64,000 bases of DNA, from positions 186,001 through 250,000 of the forward strand of contig JAEYSV010000016.1 in the NCBI GenBank assembly GCA_023434365.1. The letters run 5' to 3'. Under the pieces are notes generated by a model. The model had not been told where the DNA came from. It was given only the letters and a program-made list of their open reading frames with translations, and did not search any database. Positions 33,797 through 42,525 of this stretch are shown here, piece after piece. Source of the DNA: Bacillota bacterium. Its GTDB lineage: Bacteria; Bacillota; Clostridia; Lachnospirales; Lachnospiraceae. The translations under genes and the position numbers were made by a program. Each line of letters starts with the position of its first letter. Position 1 is the stretch's first letter.

Positions 33797-35149
33797 TTAG
33801 TAATTATTACTCTCATATTTCGGTTCATAATTGGCAAACTTCGTATACTGAGATAACCAAGCAAGCTTAACAGTTCCAGTTGGACCATTTCTTTGTTTAC
33901 CAATAATTATTTCAGATACACCAGCTTCTTCAGACTCTTTATTATAGTAATCATCTCGATAAATAAACATTACGACATCGGCATCCTGCTCAATCGCTCC
34001 AGATTCACGTAAATCCGACATCATTGGACGCTTATCTGGCCTTTGTTCCACCGCACGACTTAACTGTGACAGCGCAATTACAGGTGCATTAATCTCTCTG
34101 GCAATTGCCTTCAAATTTCTACTAATTTCTGATATCTCCTGTTGCTTACTTTCTGCACGTTTACCACCACCACTCATTAATTGAAGGTAGTCAATAACAA
34201 CTAATCCAAGGTTCTTTTCTAGTTTTAGTTTTCTGCACTTTGATCTTAATTCTTGTACAGAAATACTCGGTGTATCATCAATCACTAATCCAGAATTACC
34301 AATATGCTTAGCACTCTCTACAAGTTTCGCCCAATCCTCATCTTGTAACTCTCCAGATCTAATTGCTTGAGAGTCTACCTTAGAATTCATAGACAGTATA
34401 CGCTTTACAAGCTGTTCCTTTGACATTTCCAAACTAAATATTGCTGTCGTAACTCCTGATTTAACCGCCACATGTTCTGCAATATTTAAAACAAAGGCTG
34501 TTTTCCCCATAGATGGTCTTGCCGCAACGATTATCAAATCTGATGGTTGTAGCCCTGCTGTTTTATAGTCTAAATCATAAAATCCAGTTGCTACCCCAGT
34601 TACACTTCCCTTATTTTTCGCTGCTGCTTCGATACTTCCTATAGAGTTAATAACAATATCCTTTATATTAACAAAATCTCCGGTAGTACGATTTTGTACT
34701 ATGCTAAAGACTTGCTTCTCGGCGTTTTCAAGTATTACTTCAAGTTTCTCTTTATCTAGATAACACTCCGCACTGATACTCTCTGATATTTTTATAAGAC
34801 GTCTTAAAACTGCCTTTTCTTTCACAATATTAGCATAATATTTTACATTAGCTGAAGTTGGTACTGCACTAACAAGTTCACGAATAAACTCGATACTGCA
34901 GATTTCCTCTGGAATATCTTTTTCCTTTAACTTATTTGTCAATGTAATTAGATCGACCGGCTTTCCCTCTGTATATAGTTCTACCATCGCCTCAAATAGA
35001 ATACCATATTGATTATGATAAAAATCATCCCGAAAAAGAATCTCGGAAGCTACCGTTATAGCATCTCTATCCATGATCATTGAGCCGATTACTGATTGCT
35101 CAGCCTCAATATTATGCGGTTGTACTTTTTTAATTAACGATTCTTCCAT
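33797..35149 (-). CDS. dnaB: Replicative DNA helicase DnaB
   Basis: DnaB (450 aa) is the hexameric fork helicase. The N-terminal domain (PHNIEAEQSVIGSMIMD) interacts with primase. The C-terminal RecA-like domain has Walker A ARPSMGKTAF (about 212-221), Walker B LVVIDYLQLM and SDLRESGAIEQDADVV. The DnaD- and DnaI-like proteins at 18-20 kb are its likely loaders. It follows rplI by 26 bases in the usual gdpP-rplI-dnaB order. Confidence 0.97.
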   Translation of the reverse strand: MEESLIKKVQPHNIEAEQSVIGSMIMDRDAITVASEILFRDDFYHNQYGILFEAMVELYTEGKPVDLITLTNKLKEKDIPEEICSIEFIRELVSAVPTSANVKYYANIVKEKAVLRRLIKISESISAECYLDKEKLEVILENAEKQVFSIVQNRTTGDFVNIKDIVINSIGSIEAAAKNKGSVTGVATGFYDLDYKTAGLQPSDLIIVAARPSMGKTAFVLNIAEHVAVKSGVTTAIFSLEMSKEQLVKRILSMNSKVDSQAIRSGELQDEDWAKLVESAKHIGNSGLVIDDTPSISVQELRSKCRKLKLEKNLGLVVIDYLQLMSGGGKRAESKQQEISEISRNLKAIAREINAPVIALSQLSRAVEQRPDKRPMMSDLRESGAIEQDADVVMFIYRDDYYNKESEEAGVSEIIIGKQRNGPTGTVKLAWLSQYTKFANYEPKYESNNY

Positions 35150-35175
35150 TTTCTCTCCCCAAGCAATGTAACGTC

Positions 35176-35622
35176 TTACATTTCAATAACTTTAACATTA
35201 AGGCAACCTGTAACTTTTGGATGTAGTTTAAGCGCTACTTGATATACTCCCAGGCTTTTAATTGGATCCTTTAATTGCATCTTTTTCTTGTCAATATCAT
35301 AACCAAGCTGCTCTTTGGCTGCCTGCGCAATTTCTTTTGTACTTATAGACCCAAATGTTCTTCCATTATCACCTGACTTAATTTTTACAATAACACTTTT
35401 ATTCTCTAATTCTTTAGCAAATTGCTGAGCTTCTTCTAAAATCTCTTGTTTCACTCTTTCTTCATTTGCCTGCTGTAACTTCAAATCATTAAGATTTTTT
35501 GTAGTTGCCTCCATTCCTAGTTTTTTGGGTAATATAAAGTTTCGGGCATATCCATCATTTACTTTGACGATATCACCTTTCTTTCCTAATGTTTTTACAT
35601 CTTCTAATAATATAACCTGCAT
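35176..35622 (-). CDS. rplI: Large-subunit ribosomal protein L9
   Basis: L9 (148 aa), with the N-terminal RNA-binding domain (MQVILLEDVKTLGKKGDIVKV, DGYARNFILPKK), long connecting helix and C-terminal domain. Its start codon directly abuts the gdpP stop codon (TAAATG), so the two are translationally coupled. Confidence 0.97.
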   Translation of the reverse strand: MQVILLEDVKTLGKKGDIVKVNDGYARNFILPKKLGMEATTKNLNDLKLQQANEERVKQEILEEAQQFAKELENKSVIVKIKSGDNGRTFGSISTKEIAQAAKEQLGYDIDKKKMQLKDPIKSLGVYQVALKLHPKVTGCLNVKVIEM

Positions 35623-37680
35623 TTATAGTTCTCCTTCCTGTTTCATCTTAAGCAGCGTGTTTCTCATCTGCTCTTTTGCTTCATCAATAGTACTATTCAA
35701 CAATTGCGCTCCAGCAATTGTCATGTGTCCCCCTCCACCGAGTTTTTCCATAATAACTTGAACATTCACCTCGTCAATGGAACGTGCACTAATATATATT
35801 TTATTATTAAAATTAGTTAATACAAAAGAGGCCTTAATGCCCGTAATATTTAACAGTTCATTAGCTACCTGGGCTCCAAGTACAGTTGGACTATCTATTC
35901 CTTCACTTGCACTCACTGCTATTGCATATGAATCCAAATAAACCTCTGCACCACTTAATGCTTCTGCCTTCTTAATATACTCATGCATATCGCTTCTAAA
36001 TGCTTTTCTGACTCTGGTAACATCTGCTCCACTTCTTCTTAAAAAAGCAGCAGCTTCAAATGTTCTGACTCCTGTCTTCATTAGGAAATTATTAGTGTCA
36101 ATCATCATACCCGAGTACATTGCATCCGCTTCTAAAGGTTTTAACTTTAACTCTTCTCCAATATACTGCAAAATCTCAGCAACCATCTCACAGGAAGAGG
36201 ACGCATATGGCTCTATATAGGAGAGAACTGCATTCTGTACAACTTCTCCTGTTTGTCGATGGTGGTCTAAAATAACAATGGTTCTTGTGCGATTTAATAA
36301 TTCTGGACATTCCGTATAAGAAGGACGGTTAACATCAACTACAACTAATAACGCGTTATCATTCGCAATATCCAAGGCCTTTTGACTGTTTAAGAACATA
36401 TCCTCTTCATATTCAGGGTTATTAGTAAATCTTGAGATTAATGGTCTTACACTTTTCGTTATTTCATTAATTACGATATATGCACGTTTATTTAATGTTT
36501 TTGCAATACGATAGATTCCAATCGCAGCTCCAAAACTATCAACATCGCCAATCGCATGTCCCATTATAATGACCATGTCTTTTGCTTCAACTAATTCCTT
36601 TAATGCATGAGCTTTTACCCGGGCTTTCACACGAGTATTTTTTTCAACTTGTACACTTTTTCCACCATAATACTGTATGCTATCGCCATCTTTAACTACC
36701 ACCTGGTCTCCACCACGTCCTAATGCAAGATCTATCGCAGCGCGGGCATTTTCATAACCTCTCAGGTATGTGTCTGCGTTTACGCCAAGCCCCATACTTA
36801 ATGTTACTGCCATATCATTTCCTATATTCACCGCTCTTACTTCGTCAAGCAATGAAAAGCGGGAGTTCTGCAACTGCGGAAGATATTTTTGTCTAAAGAT
36901 AACGATATACTTATCTTTTTCAAGTTTCTTTATGATAGCGTCAATACTTTGCATCTGTTTATTAATCTTACGATCAACAAGCGCGATTAACAAGGACCGT
37001 CTCACTTCATCAATACTCTCTAGCGCTTCTTCATAATTATCTATATACAGCAGTCCAATAATCAGACGCTGTTCCTTATTCTCTTTGATGTAGTCCATAA
37101 TTTCTGTTTCATCAAACAGATACATTACAATTAATGTATTATAATCTACTACAAACTCACTTTCCTTTAAAGCTGTCGTATTTCCCTCAGCAAATCCTTC
37201 TGCCCTGACTTTCCTAAGTTGTATTCGGTAAAAGCGGTCCTTCACTTGAATATGTTTTTCAACATCACTTTCATCGTTCGGAAAGTCCCCCTTATGAAGA
37301 CTCGGAAAAATATTACTTATATTTCTCTTTGCACCCTTCTCATATTCAATTACATTATAAAATTCGTCATTTGCCCAAAGTAAATGACCATCAATGTCCA
37401 ACACAGCATACGGAATAACCATTTCTCTCAACAACTTATTCTGAATACTATTATAATTAGATGAATACTCAACAATTTCTCTAAGAATTGTTGACCGCTT
37501 TCTATAATATATACCAATCGCTGATAAAAGATAGGCTCCTAGAAATATTGACATTATCCAACCAGCATCCATATCTACCATATATATATTTACATTCATT
37601 ACTATTAATATCACTGACAGATAGATCGGCCAGCGTAAATATGCCTTTAATGTACCATTTAATTTGATTCGTTGTTTCAT
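35623..37680 (-). CDS. gdpP: Cyclic-di-AMP phosphodiesterase GdpP (YybT)
   Basis: A 685-residue membrane protein with two N-terminal helices (about 15-55), a PAS-like domain (about 80-150), a degenerate GGDEF domain (about 170-300) and a DHH/DHHA1 phosphodiesterase. The DHH motifs are visible: MGHAIGDVDSFGAAIG (first metal site), VVVDVNRP and ILDHHRQTG. It hydrolyses the second messenger c-di-AMP, which controls potassium, turgor and wall homeostasis. I start at MKQRIK (37680) because GGGAG precedes it. It leads the gdpP-rplI-dnaB unit. Confidence 0.94.
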   Translation of the reverse strand: MKQRIKLNGTLKAYLRWPIYLSVILIVMNVNIYMVDMDAGWIMSIFLGAYLLSAIGIYYRKRSTILREIVEYSSNYNSIQNKLLREMVIPYAVLDIDGHLLWANDEFYNVIEYEKGAKRNISNIFPSLHKGDFPNDESDVEKHIQVKDRFYRIQLRKVRAEGFAEGNTTALKESEFVVDYNTLIVMYLFDETEIMDYIKENKEQRLIIGLLYIDNYEEALESIDEVRRSLLIALVDRKINKQMQSIDAIIKKLEKDKYIVIFRQKYLPQLQNSRFSLLDEVRAVNIGNDMAVTLSMGLGVNADTYLRGYENARAAIDLALGRGGDQVVVKDGDSIQYYGGKSVQVEKNTRVKARVKAHALKELVEAKDMVIIMGHAIGDVDSFGAAIGIYRIAKTLNKRAYIVINEITKSVRPLISRFTNNPEYEEDMFLNSQKALDIANDNALLVVVDVNRPSYTECPELLNRTRTIVILDHHRQTGEVVQNAVLSYIEPYASSSCEMVAEILQYIGEELKLKPLEADAMYSGMMIDTNNFLMKTGVRTFEAAAFLRRSGADVTRVRKAFRSDMHEYIKKAEALSGAEVYLDSYAIAVSASEGIDSPTVLGAQVANELLNITGIKASFVLTNFNNKIYISARSIDEVNVQVIMEKLGGGGHMTIAGAQLLNSTIDEAKEQMRNTLLKMKQEGEL

Positions 37681-37766
37681 ATCTACTCCCATCTATCGCT
37701 ATCGACGACATTCTTATCACATATCTAATGCTTAATACTGGTATTACGGATAATTATACATTGTTT

Positions 37767-37794
37767 ATTATACCATTTCTTCCTACTATGTAAA
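37767..37794 (-). promoter_or_regulatory. Promoter of gdpP-rplI-dnaB
   Basis: Minus strand: -35 TTTACA (37789-37794), 16-nt spacer, -10 TATAAT (37767-37772). Confidence 0.65.
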
Positions 37795-37911
37795 AGCCTT
37801 TTTTCCCCTGCTTAACTTATTAAACATTCTACATATTTTTTAAATTATAAAAGGCAAAGCAATTCTCGTAAAACTATGCTAATTACTTTGCCGCTTTGTG
37901 TTAATATATAA

Positions 37912-37945
37912 TAAAAAAAGGCTTCTCACAACTGAGAAACCTTTT
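37912..37945 (-). terminator. Terminator of rpsF-ssb-rpsR
   Basis: A 12-bp stem (AAAGG-TTTCTCA paired with TGAGAA-GCCTTT, one G-U) followed on the minus strand by T7, just after the rpsR stop codon. Confidence 0.8.
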
Positions 37946-37956
37946 AATCTGTCAGA

Positions 37957-38223
37957 TTAGTCTAATGTGTATGGCATTAAAGCAATGTGTCTTGATCTTT
38001 TAATCGCAACAGTTAAAGCTCTCTGATGCTTAGCACAGTTTCCAGTAATTCTTCTAGGAAGAATTTTACCTCTTTCAGAAATATATCTTTTTAATTTGTT
38101 AATATCTTTATAATCGATTCCTGTATGGTTTTTATCAGAGCAGAATACACATACTTTCTTTCTTCTACGTCCGCCTCTTCTCTTCATAGGAGAATCGCCT
38201 TTTTCCATTCTGTTATTTGGCAT
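37957..38223 (-). CDS. rpsR: Small-subunit ribosomal protein S18
   Basis: S18 (88 aa): the core includes CVFCSDKNHTGIDYKD (zinc-type CxxC), ILPRRITGNCAKHQRALTVAIKRSRHIALMPY. It ends the conserved rpsF-ssb-rpsR operon. The ATG at 38223 follows GGAGG, giving a short basic N-terminal extension (MPNNRMEKGDSP) before the usual core. Confidence 0.96.
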   Translation of the reverse strand: MPNNRMEKGDSPMKRRGGRRRKKVCVFCSDKNHTGIDYKDINKLKRYISERGKILPRRITGNCAKHQRALTVAIKRSRHIALMPYTLD

Positions 38224-38261
38224 AACAATTGAACCTCCTTATCTATTCCTTATTCTAAATG

Positions 38262-38714
38262 CTATTTAAACGGTAATTCTTCATCAATACCATCCGGGAT
38301 ATCCATAAATCCATCACCTACTGCCGCACTTGGCACTGGTCTTGAAGCTGGCTGGAATCCTACTTCCATACCATTTCCTCTATTTTCACTTGAAGCTTTG
38401 CTTTCAGCAAACTCAGCTTCTTCTACCACTACGTCTGTTGTATATACCTTAGTGCCATCACTCTTGGTATAACTGCCTGTCTGAATTCTTCCGCAAGCTA
38501 CCATACGCATACCTTGCTTAAAATACTTTTCAACGAATTCTCCTGTTTTACCAAATGCTACACAATTAATAAAATCGGCAGTAGCTTCACCCTGACGGGC
38601 AAAACGACGATCAACAGCTAGTGAAAATCTAGCTACAGCAGTGCTGCTTTCACCTTGGGAATATCTTACTTCTGGATCTCTTGTTAAGCGTCCCATTAAG
38701 ACAACTTTATTCAT
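38262..38714 (-). CDS. ssb: Single-stranded DNA-binding protein
   Basis: SSB (150 aa) with the N-terminal OB fold (MNKVVLMGRLTRDPEVRYS, FINCVAFGKTGEFVEKYF) and a flexible tail ending DGIDEELPFK, the acidic-Pro-Phe tip that recruits replication and repair partners. It lies between rpsF and rpsR as in most Firmicutes. Confidence 0.97.
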   Translation of the reverse strand: MNKVVLMGRLTRDPEVRYSQGESSTAVARFSLAVDRRFARQGEATADFINCVAFGKTGEFVEKYFKQGMRMVACGRIQTGSYTKSDGTKVYTTDVVVEEAEFAESKASSENRGNGMEVGFQPASRPVPSAAVGDGFMDIPDGIDEELPFK

Positions 38715-38734
38715 TCGGGAATCCCCCCTTCGAT

Positions 38735-39022
38735 TTATGCGTCTTGTCTAATGCATAAGTATCTGATTACGTTTTCCATAATACGAACACGTTGTTCTAA
38801 CTCACCTGGGCAAGTAGACTCAGATTCGAATTTGATGAAGTAATAAAAGCCTTCTTTCATTTTCTGAATTTCGTAAGCTAATCTTTTCTTACCCCATTCA
38901 TCAACGCCTGTTACTGTTCCACCGAATCTTACGATGTATTCTTTAACTTTTTCTACAGTAGCAAGTCTTGCTTCATCTTCGATTTTTGCATTTACAACTA
39001 AGGCTAATTCATATTGGTTCAT
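38735..39022 (-). CDS. rpsF: Small-subunit ribosomal protein S6
   Basis: S6 (95 aa), partner of S18 on the 30S platform. It begins MNQYELALVVNAKIED and contains EWGKKRLAYEIQKMKEGFYYFIKF. I start at 39022 because the upstream GTG overlaps AGGAGGTG, the ribosome binding site. It leads rpsF-ssb-rpsR. Confidence 0.96.
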   Translation of the reverse strand: MNQYELALVVNAKIEDEARLATVEKVKEYIVRFGGTVTGVDEWGKKRLAYEIQKMKEGFYYFIKFESESTCPGELEQRVRIMENVIRYLCIRQDA

Positions 39023-39103
39023 AGTTGTTTGCACCTCCTTTTGGTCTCTGGCCCTTATTCTACGATAAGAGCAAGGAAATTAATTAACATATCACAATTA
39101 GAT

Positions 39104-39132
39104 ATATTACCATAGAATCTAATATATTTCAA
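39104..39132 (-). promoter_or_regulatory. Promoter of rpsF-ssb-rpsR
   Basis: Minus strand: -35 TTGAAA (39127-39132), 17-nt spacer, -10 TAATAT (39104-39109), about 80 bases before rpsF. Confidence 0.55.
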
Positions 39133-39146
39133 GTAGAAAGTTATTC

Positions 39147-39329
39147 TTATTCCTTTTGATGTATATTTCTTATGTTTTTTTCAACCTGCTTCCTTGGAAT
39201 CATAATCTGATGACCGCATCCAAGACATTTCAAACGAAAATCTATACCAACTCTTAGGACTTCCCATTCACAACTACCACAAGGGTGTTGCTTTTTCATT
39301 TTTATAATATCTCCTACATTAATATCCAT
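39147..39329 (-). CDS. DUF951 family small protein
   Basis: A 60-residue protein with VGDIIKMKKQHPCGSCEWEVLRVG and CLGCGHQIMIPR, the pattern of DUF951. Two cysteine pairs (CGSC, CLGC) suggest a zinc ribbon, possibly binding nucleic acid. In Firmicutes it is often found just upstream of rpsF near the origin, as here. Function unknown. Confidence 0.88.
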   Translation of the reverse strand: MDINVGDIIKMKKQHPCGSCEWEVLRVGIDFRLKCLGCGHQIMIPRKQVEKNIRNIHQKE

Positions 39330-39454
39330 GGCTAACTTACCGCTCCTTACTTCTATATAAAATAAATACCTGCATCAATTAGGTAAATTATATCATAATA
39401 TAATGTTTCAACGCAACGAATCAGTTTTTGTCGTTTTTCTAGGTACATAATACC

Positions 39455-39483
39455 TTGACAAATAAAAAAATGCGAAGTAATAT
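39455..39483 (+). promoter_or_regulatory. Promoter of the PAQR-family gene
   Basis: -35 TTGACA (39455-39460), 17-nt spacer, -10 TAATAT (39478-39483). A perfect 7-bp hairpin ACGTAGT/ACTACGT (39496-39516) lies in the leader near the start of the transcript. Confidence 0.65.
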
Positions 39484-39575
39484 GAATATAATAACACGTA
39501 GTAATAAAAACTACGTATAATAAAATCCAAAACTACATGTTGTATTTTATTATCTTATTGAATGGAGGTATTATT

Positions 39576-40244
39576 ATGAAAAAACTTAAACCAAAAGATC
39601 CCGGAAGCGCAATCACTCATTTTATAGGTATGATTATGGCACTGTTTGCTGCTACTCCTCTTCTGATAAAGGCAGCTACGAGTCCAGATGCCATTCATAT
39701 TATTTCACTGACTGTATTTATCTTGAGCATGATTTTACTATATGCTGCAAGCACGGTATACCATACTTTTAATATTTCCAAAAAAGTGAATAAAATATTA
39801 AAAAAATTAGATCATTGTATGATTTTCATCCTAATAGCAGGAACCTACACACCAATCTGTTTAATTGTTCTAGGTAAAACAACTGGATGGTTTCTATTTA
39901 CATTAATTTGGGCTATGGCTTTAGCTGGAATCATCATGAAGACTTGCTGGGTATATTGTCCGAAATGGTTATCAAGTGCGGTCTACATTATAATGGGATG
40001 GACCTGTGTTCTTTGCTTCTCACCGTTAATCAACGCTCTACCTTCTCGTGGTTTTGGATGGTTGCTTGCTGGTGGGATTATTTACACAATTGGTGGAGTT
40101 ATCTACGCATTAAAACTTCCCATTTTTAACCGAAAACATGCAAGCTTTGGTTCTCACGAAGTCTTTCATCTGTTTGTAATGGGCGGAAGCTTATGTCACT
40201 TCATTTTAATGTATTCATTTGTTGCAACTTATCCAATTGGATAA
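39576..40244 (+). CDS. Hemolysin III/PAQR-family membrane protein
   Basis: A 222-residue protein with seven predicted helices. Conserved PAQR residues are visible: DPGSAITHFIG near the start, AASTVYHTFN, KKLDHCMIFILIAGTYTP (Asp-His) and the C-terminal SHEVFHLFVMGGSLCHF (His residues of the metal site). Bacterial members (YqfA/HlyIII) have no firmly established role; lipid-modifying activity is proposed for the superfamily. I start at 39576 because TGGAGG precedes it. Confidence 0.9.
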   Translation: MKKLKPKDPGSAITHFIGMIMALFAATPLLIKAATSPDAIHIISLTVFILSMILLYAASTVYHTFNISKKVNKILKKLDHCMIFILIAGTYTPICLIVLGKTTGWFLFTLIWAMALAGIIMKTCWVYCPKWLSSAVYIIMGWTCVLCFSPLINALPSRGFGWLLAGGIIYTIGGVIYALKLPIFNRKHASFGSHEVFHLFVMGGSLCHFILMYSFVATYPIG

Positions 40245-40250
40245 GCGTGC

Positions 40251-40308
40251 GCCCATGCTGTGCGCGCACGCAAAAAGAAAGCCGGGTCATATTGACACCG
40301 GCTTTCCA
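40251..40308 (+). terminator. Two consecutive GC-rich hairpins after the PAQR gene
   Basis: The first is GCGTGCGC paired with GCGCACGC (about 40244-40270). The second is GAAAGCCGG/CCGGCTTTC (40276-40308), flanked by A-rich and T-containing sequence. They probably end the PAQR transcript. Confidence 0.6.
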
Positions 40309-40368
40309 TATCTATAAAAAGCAACCGAATGAGCTAGTATAGTATTCATATAGTCCTATTTTTAAGTC

Positions 40369-40435
40369 AAAAAAGAGATTCATTGTATATATAAAATTCG
40401 GTCGCGATTTTTTTATATGTAACGAATCTCCTTTT
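40369..40435. other. Long imperfect hairpin in non-coding DNA
   Basis: AAAAGAGATTC (left) pairs with GAATCTCCTTTT (right). Pairing continues inward through A/T-rich TGTATATATAAAA and TTTTTTATATGTA to a loop around TTCGGTCGCG. The region 40245-40604 has no credible gene. The hairpin could be a small RNA, a processed leader or a remnant of a miniature inverted-repeat element. Confidence 0.5.
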
Positions 40436-40528
40436 GGACCTCATTGAGACTATACTATATAATACGCAAAAACAACAGTTTTGTTACATGGAAACTCTAG
40501 GATTTGTATCTTTTAGCCGACAACAAAA

Positions 40529-40560
40529 CTGCCAGTTAGCTTTTCAGCCAACTGGCAGTA
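40529..40560 (-). terminator. Terminator of spoIID-spoIIQ
   Basis: 9-bp stem CTGCCAGTT/AACTGGCAG with further AGC/GCC pairing, followed on the minus strand by GTTTTGTTG, about 45 bases past spoIIQ. Confidence 0.65.
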
Positions 40561-40604
40561 ATCCCTTATTATCTTATTTAATATCCCTCATCAAAACCCA
40601 CATA

Positions 40605-41447
40605 TTATTGAAGCAGAAGTAATGGATTAATTGGCTCCTCATCTTGAAGAACTTTTAAATATAGATTAGTACCTTCTACTGAATAATACTTAGTAGGTTT
40701 TGCAATACTTCCGATTACTTCACCTGCTTTTACAGTAGAACCTTTCTTCTTTGTAACGTCCTTAAGCTGTCCATATACAACCTGATAACCGTCACCAATA
40801 TCCACTGTTACAGTAATACCAGTTTCTTCATCCTCTTCAATACTTGAAATAACACCTTTAACAGCGCTTTTTACTTCCATTCCCTCGGTAGCAGCAATGA
40901 TTAATGCATCATTTACTTTATACTGACCCAATGTTTCAAAATACGTTACTTTGTCCATACTGTACTTCTTTATTACATCGCCTTTAATTGGCCATGCAAG
41001 TCCAGTCTCTTGATCAAAGGATAATGTAATTTTATCCTTTTTCTGATTTACAACAGCAACAGAGTCATCTTTCTTGGAATCTTTCGTTTTAGTATCGCTG
41101 TCCTTCTTGCCCGTATTATCTACGACATCCATATCGTTATTTTTTTCCGGATTTTCTTTAAGCACATTATCTTTTCCGGTTTTTGTTTCCTCATTTGAAT
41201 TTTTGTCGTTTTTATCTTTTGCGCTGTCTTGATTTGCTTCTTGTGCTGGCTCTGTGCTAGGGTTAGACGCTACCTTGTCAGTATCCTTAGTAGCTTCAGC
41301 TACTTGGTTTAAGTCTGGTAAGTTCTGTTTCTTTGCATCCTGACTACTAATATAAACGTAAGCTAATGCAAATACCGCTATCACTCCAGTTAGAAGCGAT
41401 AAATAAAATCCTCTAGATTTTAGCATTTTGAAAAAATTATTTTTCAT
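40605..41447 (-). CDS. spoIIQ: SpoIIQ-like protein with degenerate LytM (M23) domain
   Basis: A 280-residue protein with an N-terminal membrane helix (about 15-35), a long Lys/Asp/Asn-rich linker (about 40-135) and an M23/LytM-fold domain (about 150-280). The fold is recognisable (LAWPIKGDVIKKYS, AATEGMEVKSAVKGVISSI, GDGYQVVYGQL, KKGSTVKAGEVIG), but the zinc and catalytic histidines are gone: HxGxD reads YKVNDA, and the two later His positions read YGQL and NLYLKV. It follows spoIID by 63 bases, the usual clostridial order, so SpoIIQ of the forespore engulfment channel is the best call. Start chosen after AGAGGTGAT. Confidence 0.82.
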   Translation of the reverse strand: MKNNFFKMLKSRGFYLSLLTGVIAVFALAYVYISSQDAKKQNLPDLNQVAEATKDTDKVASNPSTEPAQEANQDSAKDKNDKNSNEETKTGKDNVLKENPEKNNDMDVVDNTGKKDSDTKTKDSKKDDSVAVVNQKKDKITLSFDQETGLAWPIKGDVIKKYSMDKVTYFETLGQYKVNDALIIAATEGMEVKSAVKGVISSIEEDEETGITVTVDIGDGYQVVYGQLKDVTKKKGSTVKAGEVIGSIAKPTKYYSVEGTNLYLKVLQDEEPINPLLLLQ

Positions 41448-41510
41448 TTTATCACCTCTAATCTTAGTTTGACCAGAATTAGAAGTATTATACATTCGTG
41501 ATATAATTTT

Positions 41511-42452
41511 CTAGTTTTCTTTTTCCTTTAATTCTTTTCGCTCAATTGTAGTCCCTGGAAAATAAGTGTCTAGTATCTGAAGGTATTCTTTTCCCTCATT
41601 TGCCATACAGCTTGCTCCATAGCAACTTAATCCGAACCCATCTCCCCTGCCTGATGATATAATGGTAGTCTGAGTATCACCACAATCGAGCAAAAAGCAG
41701 GTTGAATTTAACGATAGACATTTTGCAAACTCTTCACCAGTAATCTTTTTATCTCCGATTGTTATGGTTACCACATAACCTGCACTATCTTTTGTTTCAA
41801 TCCGTATCTTATCCTTTATATCCTTAGTCCCGATATCAATTTGAAATTTTTCTTTCAAGAGTGTGCACAAATACTCATTCTGAAATACAGACCTCTTTTT
41901 AAAATCTGGACTCTCTTGATCTTTCTCACTATTAATAGATATGAGATAAGGCCTACTCTCCCCATACACCTCTTCATAATCTCTAGTCTTTCCATTATTA
42001 GAAACATGCATCATTGGCTGAGCAGTCTCTCCATCATACAATAGTATTCTATCTGTGGTAGAAGAAACAGCATCAACTATATCTGAATAATAATTACGGA
42101 ACTCATCCTTACTATAAGCATCTTCTATAGAAGACAAAGAAACATATGGTAGTTGTAGCAATGCAGCGTTAAACACCTTATTCTGTTCCAATGAATCTAT
42201 GTACTCTTTATATAACACTGTTCGTATGACAATGGTTTGAGCTTTTAATGATTCTAGTGGTGTACTTGGTGGATTTATAGCCGCCAGCACTCCCATAATG
42301 TATTCGTTCATGGTTAATACAGAAGAAACCTCTTCTGTCGACATGCTTTTATTTCTGGTATACTTAACTCCAGTTATTAACATAGTGGCCAAATAAGGAA
42401 GAAACAATATAATAGCCAGTAAAATGAGCGTTCTGATTAGATATCTCTTCAC
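41511..42452 (-). CDS. spoIID: Stage II sporulation protein D
   Basis: SpoIID (313 aa) is a membrane-anchored lytic transglycosylase that thins septal peptidoglycan and drives engulfment. It has an N-terminal helix (about 5-26), the family core SLKAQTIVIRT with the preceding Glu, and the C-terminal GRGDGFGLSCYGASCMANEG, where many relatives have GRGHGVGMSQYGA. I start at the GTG at 42452 (KRYLIRT), preceded by GAGGTTAAT. The upstream ATG lies inside a perfect 15-bp hairpin and has no ribosome binding site. Confidence 0.88.
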   Translation of the reverse strand: MKRYLIRTLILLAIILFLPYLATMLITGVKYTRNKSMSTEEVSSVLTMNEYIMGVLAAINPPSTPLESLKAQTIVIRTVLYKEYIDSLEQNKVFNAALLQLPYVSLSSIEDAYSKDEFRNYYSDIVDAVSSTTDRILLYDGETAQPMMHVSNNGKTRDYEEVYGESRPYLISINSEKDQESPDFKKRSVFQNEYLCTLLKEKFQIDIGTKDIKDKIRIETKDSAGYVVTITIGDKKITGEEFAKCLSLNSTCFLLDCGDTQTTIISSGRGDGFGLSCYGASCMANEGKEYLQILDTYFPGTTIERKELKEKEN

Positions 42453-42461
42453 ATTAACCTC

Positions 42462-42502
42462 AACAACCCCGGGCATCTATACAGTATATGCCCGGGGTTG
42501 TT
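42462..42502. terminator. Perfect 15-bp hairpin between the RDD gene and spoIID
   Basis: Arms 42462-42476 and 42488-42502 (AACAACCCCGGGCAT and its exact complement) with an 11-nt loop. There is no T-run on the minus strand, so it may be a terminator of unusual type, an mRNA stabiliser or an operator. It lies just after the RDD gene and ends 10 bases before the spoIID start. Confidence 0.55.
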
Positions 42503-42525
42503 AAATATGACGTGGTATCTTTTTG

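Noticed and set aside
40434..40622. A 62-codon plus-strand gene after the long hairpin
   Set aside because: No ribosome binding site, and it runs through the terminator of the convergent spoIIQ gene.
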